From NCBI GenBank assembly GCA_964526225.1, contig CAZGLL010000006.1, positions 4,633 to 68,632 on the forward strand: a DNA stretch of 64,000 bases, written 5' to 3'. Under the pieces are notes generated by a model. The model saw only the letters and a list, made by a program, of their open reading frames with translations, made no database searches and had not been told where the DNA came from. This stretch comes from DRYM01 sp964526225. Lineage in GTDB: Archaea; Thermoproteota; Thermoprotei_A; EX4484-217-1. Made by a program: the position numbers and the translations under genes. Below, piece after piece: positions 35,905-43,965 of this stretch (positions are counted from its first letter, which is position 1; each line of letters begins with the position of its first letter).

Positions 35905-38421
35905 ATGACAGCATCTGAAGATAAGTCTAAAGCAATAATTCTATGGTTTGAACAGCTAAGAAAAGAGGACGTACCTATAGTTGGAGGCAAAAACGCGAAC
36001 CTAGGGGAAATGATAAATGCAGGAATACCTGTTCCACCAGGTTTCGCCGTAACAGCATATGCCTATAAGAAGTTCCTTGAAGAAACAGGTCTTTCAAATA
36101 AAATAGCTCAGACGCTTAAGGAAACCATAGTTAAAGGCGAACCACAGGAATATGAGGAAGCAAGCAAGAAAATACAGAAGCTAATAATCGAATCCCCTAT
36201 GCCAAAATATATTGAAGAGAAAATAAGGGAGGCATATAGGGAACTTAATCGTAGACTAGGGTTAGAAAATGTAAGAGTCGCTGTAAGAAGCTCAGCAACA
36301 GCAGAGGATTTACCTGATGCAAGTTTCGCAGGTCAGCAAGAAACTTATCTTAATGTCATAGGCGAAGATGAAGTGGTTAAAAAGGTTAAAGAGTGCTGGG
36401 CTAGCTTATGGACGGCTAGAGCAATTTATTATCGTGAAAGTAAAGGTTTCGATCATTCAAAAGTTCTCATATCCGTAGCCGTTCAAAAAATGGTAAATTC
36501 TAGATCAGCCGGAGTTATGTTTACCCTACACCCAGTGACTGGAGATGAAAACGTAATAGTTATTGAAGGTTCTTGGGGCTTAGGCGAAACCGTTGTTCAG
36601 GGAAGAGTAACACCCGATGAAATAGTTGTTGATAAGAAAACTTTGAAAATAACTGAGAAAACAGTAAACGAAAAAGCTATCGCATTACTTTTCGACCCAA
36701 TAGGAAGGAGGAACGTCGAAGTAGAACTTCCAGCAGACGAAAAAGATCTCGTAAAAATCTCTGAAAAATATCCCGAAATAGCTAAGGTAATTAAGAAATA
36801 TGGTATGTTTAGAAATGCGCCATCACTTTCAGATGAAGAAGCTGTTAAGTTAGCAGAGTTAGCTAAGAAAATAGAGGAACACTATGGAAGAGCAATGGAC
36901 ATAGAGTGGGCTATAGATCAAGACCTACCTTATCCGCAGAACGTATTCATAGTTCAAGCAAGACCCGAAACAGTATGGAGTACTAAAAAAGCTAAGGAAG
37001 CAAAACTTGAAAAAGAAGCGGCACCAGCTAAAGCACCAGCTGAAAGAAGAATTCTTGTAAGAGGATTACCTGCAAGTCCCGGTGTAGCCATAGGTGTGGC
37101 TAAAGTTGCATTAACTGTTGAGGAAGCAGCTAAGCTAATGAAGAAAGGTGACATACTAGTAACTAAAATGACCGATCCCGACTGGGTACCTTACATGAAA
37201 CTTGCAGCAGCAATAGTTACTGATGAAGGCGGAATGACCGCGCATGCCGCTATAGTTTCGAGAGAACTAGGAATACCTTGTATTGTAGGTACAAAGAATG
37301 CAACTCAAGCACTGAAAACGGGAATGGAAGTAACGGTTGATGCTACTCATGGAATAGTGTATGAAGGTAGAGTTGAGGAATTACTTAAGAAGGAAGAGGA
37401 GAAGGCAGCGGCACCAGGTGTTGCAGCAGTAGGTATACCTAAGGAGGTAATGCACGAAATATTCCCAGTTACAGCAACAAAAATCTACATGAACCTTGGA
37501 GAACCCGATATGATAGATAAATACATTGACCTACCATTTGATGGAATAGGCCTCATGAGAATAGAGTTCATAATTTCAGACTGGATAGCTTACCACCCAC
37601 TGTACTTGATAAAAATAGGTAAGCCAGAGGAGTTCGTAAACAAACTAGCTGACGGAATAGCGAAGGTTGCTCAAGCAATATATCCGAGACCGGTAGTTGT
37701 AAGATTTAGCGATTTCAAAACAAATGAGTATAGAGGATTAAAGGGTGGAGAAGAATTCGAACCTGAAGAAAGAAATCCGATGATAGGATGGCGTGGCGTT
37801 TCAAGATATGTTTCACCAGAGTACGAACCAGGATTCAGACTTGAGCTAAGAGCAATAAGGAAGGTTCGTGAAGAATATGGATTATCAAATGTTTGGGTTA
37901 TGCTACCGTTCGTAAGGACAACATGGGAAGTTGAGAAAGCACTTAAAATAATGGAAGAGGAAGGTCTTAAGAGATCGAAAGACTTCAAAGTATGGATTAT
38001 GGCAGAAGTGCCTTCAGTAATATTCTTAGCAGATAAGTTTAGCGAATTAGTTGACGGATTCAGTATTGGAAGTAATGACCTTACACAGTTAATACTTGGA
38101 GCGGATAGAGACTCAGCAATTCTTGGAAGACTAGGGTACTTCGATGAAAGAGACCCAGCAGTAATGAGAGCAATAGCGCACCTAATAGAGGTAGCGCATG
38201 CCTACGGGAGAACAGTTTCAATATGTGGTCAAGCACCAAGCGTTTATCCTGAATTCACAGAATTCCTTGTAAGACACGGAATAGACAGCATAAGCGTCAA
38301 TCCAGACGTAGTCATTAAAACAAGAAGGCTTGTAGCAAGTATTGAAAGAAAGATCATGTTGGAAAGACTTGAAAAACTAACAAAACAAGCAACTAAGAAA
38401 CTATGGGAACCTAAGTGGTAA
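35905..38421 (+). CDS. ppsA: Phosphoenolpyruvate synthase
   Basis: 838 residues in the standard order: ATP-binding domain (VGGKNANLGEMI, V-R-S-S-A-T-A-E-D-L-P-D-A-S-F-A-G-Q-Q-E-T), phosphohistidine domain with catalytic His447 in GGMTAHAAIVS, an Ala/Pro/Lys-rich linker at about 366-382, and the PEP-binding barrel ending in IGSNDLTQL and S-I-C-G-Q-A-P-S. It converts pyruvate and ATP to PEP, AMP and phosphate, the entry to gluconeogenesis. A TATA-like GATATATAG near 35838-35846 lies 60 nt upstream. It converges on a KaiC-like gene with 1 bp between stops. Confidence 0.96.
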   Translation: MTASEDKSKAIILWFEQLRKEDVPIVGGKNANLGEMINAGIPVPPGFAVTAYAYKKFLEETGLSNKIAQTLKETIVKGEPQEYEEASKKIQKLIIESPMPKYIEEKIREAYRELNRRLGLENVRVAVRSSATAEDLPDASFAGQQETYLNVIGEDEVVKKVKECWASLWTARAIYYRESKGFDHSKVLISVAVQKMVNSRSAGVMFTLHPVTGDENVIVIEGSWGLGETVVQGRVTPDEIVVDKKTLKITEKTVNEKAIALLFDPIGRRNVEVELPADEKDLVKISEKYPEIAKVIKKYGMFRNAPSLSDEEAVKLAELAKKIEEHYGRAMDIEWAIDQDLPYPQNVFIVQARPETVWSTKKAKEAKLEKEAAPAKAPAERRILVRGLPASPGVAIGVAKVALTVEEAAKLMKKGDILVTKMTDPDWVPYMKLAAAIVTDEGGMTAHAAIVSRELGIPCIVGTKNATQALKTGMEVTVDATHGIVYEGRVEELLKKEEEKAAAPGVAAVGIPKEVMHEIFPVTATKIYMNLGEPDMIDKYIDLPFDGIGLMRIEFIISDWIAYHPLYLIKIGKPEEFVNKLADGIAKVAQAIYPRPVVVRFSDFKTNEYRGLKGGEEFEPEERNPMIGWRGVSRYVSPEYEPGFRLELRAIRKVREEYGLSNVWVMLPFVRTTWEVEKALKIMEEEGLKRSKDFKVWIMAEVPSVIFLADKFSELVDGFSIGSNDLTQLILGADRDSAILGRLGYFDERDPAVMRAIAHLIEVAHAYGRTVSICGQAPSVYPEFTEFLVRHGIDSISVNPDVVIKTRRLVASIERKIMLERLEKLTKQATKKLWEPKW

Positions 38422-38422
38422 G

Positions 38423-39226
38423 CTAAGGTAACTCATAATACTTTCTCTCTTCAGACTCAATAACTTTTTCAGTAATGCTCTTGGGTAGAATAGTGTCTTC
38501 CTTCCTATAGATTGTAGGTTTCTTAACACGCATGCCATAACCATTAACTATTTCTATTTCATACATTCTTAAATCATGGTCTGTTTGCCTCATTTTCTCA
38601 ACAATAACGTACCTTTTAAGCTCACCTTTAACCACAGCTTTCCTAAACCTAATTATTCCATCACCTATATGTTCTATTCCGAAGCCGAAACCTAGCGACG
38701 TAGTAACAGCGTATTGAGATACAGCAAGTATTGTGAAATCCCATTTGCTAAGAACACGCTTAATAAAGTACGAATACTTTCTAGCCATGGCTGGTTTATC
38801 AAGCCAGAAAGCGGAAAGTGCATCTAAAACAAGCCTTGCTCTACCATAGCCTAAAGCCTTCTTAGCCTCGATAACCTTAGCTACTAGGTCTTCAACATTC
38901 AATGTCGTAAGAGACCATATATCGCCGGGAGATCCCATTAATGCATCTATTATTATGAGTCTTCCGTCGTCAATGGCTTTTTCAAAGTCCCAGCCGAAAA
39001 GAGAAGCTTGCTTAATTATTGATTCTCTAGACTCCTCAGTTGTCACATAGACGTTTTTATCGCCCTCAATTATCCCCTGATTTATGAATGACATGCAGAA
39101 AATAGTTTTCCCTGTTCCGGGCTCTCCAACAACAGCTACAAAGAAACCTCTGGGAATTCCGCCGCCAATAAGCTTATCGAAACCTTCAACTCCAGTAGAT
39201 AGTCTTTCTATTGAGACCTTAACCAC
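38423..39226 (-). CDS. KaiC-domain ATPase
   Basis: 267 residues, one KaiC module: GVEGFDKLIGGGIPRG, Walker A VGEPGTGKTIFC, T-E-E-S-R-E-S switch, and LVLDALSAFWLDKP Walker B. It belongs to the same broad family as the protein at 30087 but shares limited sequence with it. A function in gas-phase or signalling control cannot be told from sequence. Confidence 0.83.
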   Translation of the reverse strand: MVKVSIERLSTGVEGFDKLIGGGIPRGFFVAVVGEPGTGKTIFCMSFINQGIIEGDKNVYVTTEESRESIIKQASLFGWDFEKAIDDGRLIIIDALMGSPGDIWSLTTLNVEDLVAKVIEAKKALGYGRARLVLDALSAFWLDKPAMARKYSYFIKRVLSKWDFTILAVSQYAVTTSLGFGFGIEHIGDGIIRFRKAVVKGELKRYVIVEKMRQTDHDLRMYEIEIVNGYGMRVKKPTIYRKEDTILPKSITEKVIESEERKYYELP

Positions 39227-39288
39227 TACAGCTCACTTCGAGTTTTCCTCAGAAATATTTATTGGCGGAGGTAGAATATGAAATATTA

Positions 39289-39348
39289 TTAGATGATGAA
39301 GCTCGAAAGGTCAGAGATAGTCCATGAAGAACCCGCGCAGGACTGAAT
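39289..39348 (+). ncRNA. C/D box guide sRNA
   Basis: About 60 nt. C box ATGATGA, guide AGCTCGAAAGGT, D' CAGA (variant), C' CATGAAG (variant), guide AACCCGCGCAGGA, D CTGA. A TATA-like AATATTTATT around 39253-39262 predicts a start near 39284. Lies between a divergent KaiC-like gene and a second RNA candidate. Confidence 0.68.
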
Positions 39349-39355
39349 AAAAGCA

Positions 39356-39363
39356 TTTAAAAA
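39356..39363 (+). promoter_or_regulatory. TATA box of the RNA at 39385
   Basis: TTTAAAAA, 26 nt before the predicted start at about 39385. Confidence 0.5.
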
Positions 39364-39384
39364 CACACTTCTAAACTTAAATGA

Positions 39385-39458
39385 ATGCAATGATGACCTC
39401 GGGGCTCGAGGCAATGATCCGCTTATGGAAATGACGGAGTAGTCCCATCGCTGAGCAG
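39385..39458 (+). ncRNA. Atypical C/D-like small RNA with internal hairpin
   Basis: A TATA box upstream, a perfect C box ATGATGA near the 5' end, a D box CTGA (39451-39454) near the 3' end and a following T-rich tract argue for a short RNA of about 74 nt. Directly after the C box is a perfect hairpin CCTCG-GGGCT-CGAGG, and GCAATGAT occurs on both sides of it. A degenerate C' (ATGACGG) and guide AGTAGTCCCATCG precede the D box. It is longer than usual sRNAs and D' is unclear. Confidence 0.45.
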
Positions 39459-39460
39459 TT

Positions 39461-39862
39461 TTATTCAATAAGCATATCTTTTCTACCAAACCTTCTCGTT
39501 AGAATATCTTTTACGTCACGGCTAAGTTCTTCTTTTTCAATATCCTCTAGTAAATCTTTAAACTTAATTTCCCTAGCTTCTAAACCGCATGTTCCATCAG
39601 GTAGCATCGCTCTTTTAACGCAATAAGCATATTGGCAACGATAGCCTATGCATAAGTCTCCAGTCCATCGACACATAGCTATCTTTTTAGGCTTACCTCT
39701 GTAGAACCTAGTAGCAATAACTAAGGCGTTTTTAGCACATTTAAAATAAGGGCATAGGGGAAAGCATTGCTTCTTAGAAGGCTTCTTCGTTACCTTCTCT
39801 GCTCTTGTTTTTAAGGGAGTTCTTGAGAAAGAGGGGAATCTGTTGTCTTTGTTGTTTTTCAA
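39461..39862 (-). CDS. Cysteine-rich conserved protein, unknown function
   Basis: 133 residues: a basic, disordered-looking first 30 residues, then eight cysteines (C33, C37, C42, C64, C71, C76, C81, C92) in CFPLCPYFKC, MCRWTGDLC, YRCQYAYC and GTCG, and a helical acidic-basic tail. The spacing suggests metal or Fe-S binding. I do not recognise the family. It is followed by the sRNA pair on the opposite strand and preceded by endA (62 bp). Confidence 0.6.
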   Translation of the reverse strand: MKNNKDNRFPSFSRTPLKTRAEKVTKKPSKKQCFPLCPYFKCAKNALVIATRFYRGKPKKIAMCRWTGDLCIGYRCQYAYCVKRAMLPDGTCGLEAREIKFKDLLEDIEKEELSRDVKDILTRRFGRKDMLIE

Positions 39863-39924
39863 AAGAGAACACCTCGTTAGGGCTTAACCCGTTTAACGCA
39901 TAATGGTAATTTTAGATAAAGTGC

Positions 39925-40479
39925 TCATGGCCTATACCATTTAAACATTATTTTCGTTACTTCACTTCCTAGCTCACTTTTAGTAGCTGCTACAATAAAT
40001 TTTTTTCTCACAGAATGTGAGAGCCTACCTGCTCTCACTAGTTCTATAGGACTTGTTTTCTCGTTAAGCGAAAGCACATGTACAAGGTATGGTGCATGAT
40101 CTATTCCCGGACCTTTCTCGTAAACTGCGTAATCAGCTCCAAATTTTAACCCCGAACGAACAACAAAGCCTTTTTCTCTAAATTCTTTATAGACATTATA
40201 CAACATTATACATCTTGGAACATGTTCTTTACATTTCTGCAATAGCTTGTTGAAATCCATTTTCCCTTCGAAGCTGTAAACTTCAATAATCCCCTTTTCT
40301 AGTAAGTATAGTGCTTCAATAAGTGACAGTATTAATGGGGAATTAACGTCCTTGGGCGTTTTAGGCTTCCTTATACCTAAAGGTTTTCCATAAAACCCAT
40401 TGGAAAAGAGATATTTGGAGTCCTCAATATCCCATACGATGACCTTTGATCCTACAAGATGTGCCTTTACTTGTTTCAT
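39925..40479 (-). CDS. endA: tRNA-splicing endonuclease EndA, catalytic subunit
   Basis: 184 residues, the size of a single-module archaeal EndA. The catalytic triad is visible near the C-terminus: Tyr in KFGADYAVYEKG (117/120), His128 in DHAPYLVHV and Lys159/160 in SVRKKFIVAA. It cuts bulge-helix-bulge junctions; crenarchaeal enzymes usually need a second, non-catalytic subunit, which I do not see here. Its substrates include the introns at 9638-9669 and 50217-50264. Confidence 0.9.
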   Translation of the reverse strand: MKQVKAHLVGSKVIVWDIEDSKYLFSNGFYGKPLGIRKPKTPKDVNSPLILSLIEALYLLEKGIIEVYSFEGKMDFNKLLQKCKEHVPRCIMLYNVYKEFREKGFVVRSGLKFGADYAVYEKGPGIDHAPYLVHVLSLNEKTSPIELVRAGRLSHSVRKKFIVAATKSELGSEVTKIMFKWYRP

Positions 40480-40520
40480 ACAAGAACACGTAATTTATAT
40501 TTATTTATTCATGACATAAT

Positions 40521-41204
40521 TTAACTCAGCTTATGCATAGCTAAATACATTAACTCCTCAGCCGCATCTTTAGTTAGATCTGCTGAGTCTTCTACTATGT
40601 CTATTATTTCTTTAAGCAACAGTACTGCCATAATATTTCCTGATGATTTTTCATAGAGTTTAAACGTGAAGAGCCTATATTGCTCATCAAGTTCTTCCTC
40701 TGTTTTCATAGCGTTTCTAGCTTTCTCCACAGTTATTTGTGGGTTAACGTTTAACATGAATATTCCCTCTCTTAGCTGATCGAATTCTTCAATAAATCTC
40801 TTAGTAAAGTTTAGGAGACTTTCGGTGAATTCTTTGGGTATTTCAATGCTATTATTAGCTATTATAGCTAATCTATGAGCTAAACCTGCCATAAGCTGTG
40901 CTGTTCGTTCAACATTATAGGCTATGCTTCTAAACAGGTCTTTGTATGTTAGGCTAGGCATTGTTCTAACGAGATATTCGATAATTTTCGATCTAACCTC
41001 TTCAGTGCTATCTTTATATTTTAGTGCATGTTGATGCTTTACCTTAACTATCTCATACTTCCCTTCATGTAATGCTTCTAATAAGTTATATACCTCCTTA
41101 TGGCAATCGGAAGCGTTTCTAGTAAGAGCTTGAAGGAGCTCAATAACTGTCATTTCAGCTATACTTTCTCTAACACCTATTTTGGAGGGATCATAGTAGG
41201 ACAT
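40521..41204 (-). CDS. PhoU-like DUF47 family protein
   Basis: A 227-residue all-helical protein with the PhoU/DUF47 pattern: repeated long amphipathic helices and acidic E-x-x-D motifs (LLKEIIDIVEDSADLTKDAAEELM near the end). These proteins are often regulators of phosphate transporters. No PitA-type transporter is adjacent, so the partner is unknown. Confidence 0.78.
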   Translation of the reverse strand: MSYYDPSKIGVRESIAEMTVIELLQALTRNASDCHKEVYNLLEALHEGKYEIVKVKHQHALKYKDSTEEVRSKIIEYLVRTMPSLTYKDLFRSIAYNVERTAQLMAGLAHRLAIIANNSIEIPKEFTESLLNFTKRFIEEFDQLREGIFMLNVNPQITVEKARNAMKTEEELDEQYRLFTFKLYEKSSGNIMAVLLLKEIIDIVEDSADLTKDAAEELMYLAMHKLS

Positions 41205-41356
41205 TTGCTGAAACCCCGGTAGCTGTACTGTTATAGTATTTGTATTCTGCGATGCTAATTTGCTGTTCCGCTTTGTGTTCTAGCAGGTACGAGTATTTAA
41301 AAGTTAGCTGTGGTGTATTTGCTAACAGAGATAAAAATGTGAAGTAAAGGTAGGAA

Positions 41357-42988
41357 ATGACTAAAGCACTAATTGTTGACTGCTTAGGTAGAGGTTTAGG
41401 GAAGAGACTTAGTACAGTTGACGTTATAGGTGCAGGACCACGTGTAGTAGCCGGCATTTTAGAAAGAAACAAGGTATATACTAGGTTAACAACTTACGAA
41501 AACTTTGTGAAAACCAAAGTTTTCGTAAAAAACTTCGATATGCTCCTAATTAGCGCTATGAGTACAGACATAGGAGCTGTTGAAAAAGCCATAGCTTTTT
41601 GGAGAAAACATGAAGAAAAAAGAAAACCCATAATAATCGGGGGTCCTCTGGTTTTCGGAATAGACAAAATAAAACACTTAGACTTCGACATAGCTGTTTA
41701 TGGTGAAGGAGAGGAAACACTTAACGAATTACTAACTACCGGATTAAAGGATGGAGAATTACCTTCCTCCGATGTTATGAGAAAAATTAAGGGAATTGTA
41801 ATTAAAAATAAAAGTGGAGAAATATTCTTTACGGGTAAGCGAAAATTCCTCTCCAGAACATTACTTGATAAGTACATGCCTTCCACAAGAATTGTGAAAG
41901 ATTACCCTATTTATTGGGCTTCTAGAATCTATGTTGAAATACTAAGGGGATGTAGCAACTTTTATAGACCATTAATAGTACTCCCACGTAACGCTAAATG
42001 TTGCAACCTATGCTTTGAAGGTCCATTAGAGTTTAGAACTGAGTGTCCATACAATATACCTCCAGGTTGCGGTTATTGCTCGGTACCAGCCCTCTATGGA
42101 CCTTCAAGATCAAGAAGTATCGGAACAATTTTCGAAGAAATAAAGGGACTCATAAATGTCGGAGTAACAAGAATAACTTTAAGCGCATCGAATATACTTG
42201 ACTATGGAAGAGACTGGCTTGTAGAACCTAAACCTCTAACTGACCCTAAAAACCCTCCCCCTAATATTGTTGCGTTAAGAAAGCTTTTTAACGAAATATT
42301 TAACATACCGGAGGTTTCTTCAGGCGAAGTAACTGTTTTATTAGAAAATATTAGGGCTTCATTACTTAATGAGGAGGTAGCCAAACTACTCGCAGAATAC
42401 TTTAAGGGAACACCAGTTCACATAGGTTGCGAAACAGGCTCCGAAGTACATGCTAAACTACTAGGTAGAGCTGATACACCAAAGGATGTCATAAGGGCTG
42501 TTAAAATACTGGTAAAATACGGGCTTAAACCGTATGTATATTTCATACATGGCCTTCCGGGTCAAAATGAAAAAACAGTTCTTGAAACAGTTAATGTCAT
42601 GAAAGAGCTTGACAAATTAGGTGTAGAGAAAATAACGACATATCGGTTTACACCGCTACCCGGTACATCCTTTGAAAAATTCCCATCAGGCAAACCTATA
42701 ACGAAAGATCGTTTAAGCAAAGCAATAGTTGATAAAGCTAATAGGATTAACATGAAACGGAAAAGAGAATTTAAGGGAAAAAAGATTGAAGCTATTGTTG
42801 TAGGCCAGTATCATAAGAATAAGAGATTTAACGTAGCTTACCCGATACCGCATGGTCCCGTAATTCTTTTGGAAAACGCAAATAAGTACTATGGATTTAA
42901 GGTTAAGGTTGAAATAGTTGATGTTATAAGTGAAAGACTTGTGAAAGGGAAAATACTGCAGATTATTAAAAGAGTTAGGTCTCTCTAG
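41357..42988 (+). CDS. Radical SAM protein with B12-like N-domain and split Cys-rich cluster region
   Basis: 543 residues: a Rossmann-like N-domain (about 1-150), a radical SAM barrel, and a TRAM-like beta domain in the last 70 residues. The usual R-G-C motif (C199, EILRGCSNFYRP) is separated by about 40 residues from the CPYNIPPGCGYC motif (C230, C238, C241), and between them lies CCNLC (C215, C216, C219). There are thus more cysteines than one 4Fe-4S cluster needs. The TRAM-like end resembles methylthiotransferases, but the reaction is unknown. Confidence 0.85.
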   Translation: MTKALIVDCLGRGLGKRLSTVDVIGAGPRVVAGILERNKVYTRLTTYENFVKTKVFVKNFDMLLISAMSTDIGAVEKAIAFWRKHEEKRKPIIIGGPLVFGIDKIKHLDFDIAVYGEGEETLNELLTTGLKDGELPSSDVMRKIKGIVIKNKSGEIFFTGKRKFLSRTLLDKYMPSTRIVKDYPIYWASRIYVEILRGCSNFYRPLIVLPRNAKCCNLCFEGPLEFRTECPYNIPPGCGYCSVPALYGPSRSRSIGTIFEEIKGLINVGVTRITLSASNILDYGRDWLVEPKPLTDPKNPPPNIVALRKLFNEIFNIPEVSSGEVTVLLENIRASLLNEEVAKLLAEYFKGTPVHIGCETGSEVHAKLLGRADTPKDVIRAVKILVKYGLKPYVYFIHGLPGQNEKTVLETVNVMKELDKLGVEKITTYRFTPLPGTSFEKFPSGKPITKDRLSKAIVDKANRINMKRKREFKGKKIEAIVVGQYHKNKRFNVAYPIPHGPVILLENANKYYGFKVKVEIVDVISERLVKGKILQIIKRVRSL

Positions 42989-43523
42989 GCTTTTCAAGTT
43001 TAAATGATAGATTTCTAATGTAGTTTTCTACAAACTCCTTATCGTCAACCATTTTTAAACCATCACTAATAATAGTCTTTATGTTTTCGAGAAAACAATC
43101 TAGCTTAAGCATGTTTTCTTCAACATTTGAAATATCTTTTTCGAAAATCTCTCTATACTCATTAAGTGCTGTTCCTACAGCCTTCTCCATAGCAAGTACG
43201 AATATTTTCCGTTCTTCTTCTAAATCAACAAGTCTATGGTAATCAAGTAATGCATATATGTAATCAAATATTTCTAATGCGTATTTTAGATCATTTAAAT
43301 CTATAGTGCTTAAATCTACTCGTGATGCTTCCTCAGCCCTTTTCAGAATGATCTGCCTATCAGTTCTTAAATTATCAATAATTGCCAAAAACCTTCTGAG
43401 GTAGAGTTCATTGCTTGTTTTAAAGTAGTTTTTAAGACTTATTTTCGCTTCATTTATTCTTTTAGCGTGCTTCTCAACAATATTTTCTAAATCACTATAG
43501 ATTTTGAGAATTCTATAATACAT
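42975..43523 (-). CDS. Helical coiled-coil protein, unknown function
   Basis: 182 residues, almost entirely predicted helix with heptad-like charge patterns (LENIVEKHAKRINEAKISLK, YREIFEKDISNVEENMLKLD). No Cys, no motif. It overlaps the radical SAM 3' end by 14 bp and lies 12 bp after the gene at 43536, so probably belongs to the GlyRS operon. Confidence 0.6.
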   Translation of the reverse strand: MYYRILKIYSDLENIVEKHAKRINEAKISLKNYFKTSNELYLRRFLAIIDNLRTDRQIILKRAEEASRVDLSTIDLNDLKYALEIFDYIYALLDYHRLVDLEEERKIFVLAMEKAVGTALNEYREIFEKDISNVEENMLKLDCFLENIKTIISDGLKMVDDKEFVENYIRNLSFKLEKPRET

Positions 43524-43535
43524 GATGACACCGCA

Positions 43536-43889
43536 TTATTGTATAGCAGCTCTTACTGTTGCTATACTATTGTCTGCTATTCCCTCTCTCTTTAATTGCT
43601 CTAAATTACACCATACCTCATTTATAGGTACATTTTCATCTACTATTACTGAGAGTTTAAGTTTCCTCTTCCTGGCAACAACGATCTCTAAAGCATTTGT
43701 AATGTTTAATTCCTTAGCTAATGATGGATTTATTTTAGCGAAACCCTCCTTAACATCAGATAGCGCTCTAGTTCTTATTCTTCTTTCGCGTTTCACCTTT
43801 TCCTTACCTAAACTACCAGCAGGGGGGATAACAGCCACTAAGGCTTTAATGTCAAGCTTTTTCTCCTCTTTTCCCTCATTTTCAATCAT
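43536..43889 (-). CDS. Conserved archaeal protein, unknown function
   Basis: 117 residues: a charged N-terminus, then LVAVIPPAGSLGKEKVKRER, RALSDVKEGFAKINPSLAKEL and a last strand-rich part ending GIADNSIATVRAAI. The pattern looks like a small conserved archaeal barrel-like protein, but I cannot name it. It lies 76 bp after GlyRS on the same strand. Confidence 0.6.
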   Translation of the reverse strand: MIENEGKEEKKLDIKALVAVIPPAGSLGKEKVKRERRIRTRALSDVKEGFAKINPSLAKELNITNALEIVVARKRKLKLSVIVDENVPINEVWCNLEQLKREGIADNSIATVRAAIQ

Positions 43890-43965
43890 GGCTTAGAAAC
43901 ACCTACTTTACTAGACTAGCCTCTGAGTTTTTTACTTAAGATAGGGTCTATTTAAAATTTAAAAA

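Noticed and set aside
35780..35905. Possible C/D box RNA before ppsA
   Set aside because: Only isolated TGATG and CTGA-like words; spacing leaves no usable guide.
39289..39489. 66-codon minus ORF in the small RNA region
   Set aside because: Overlaps two RNA candidates with promoters; no homology evident.
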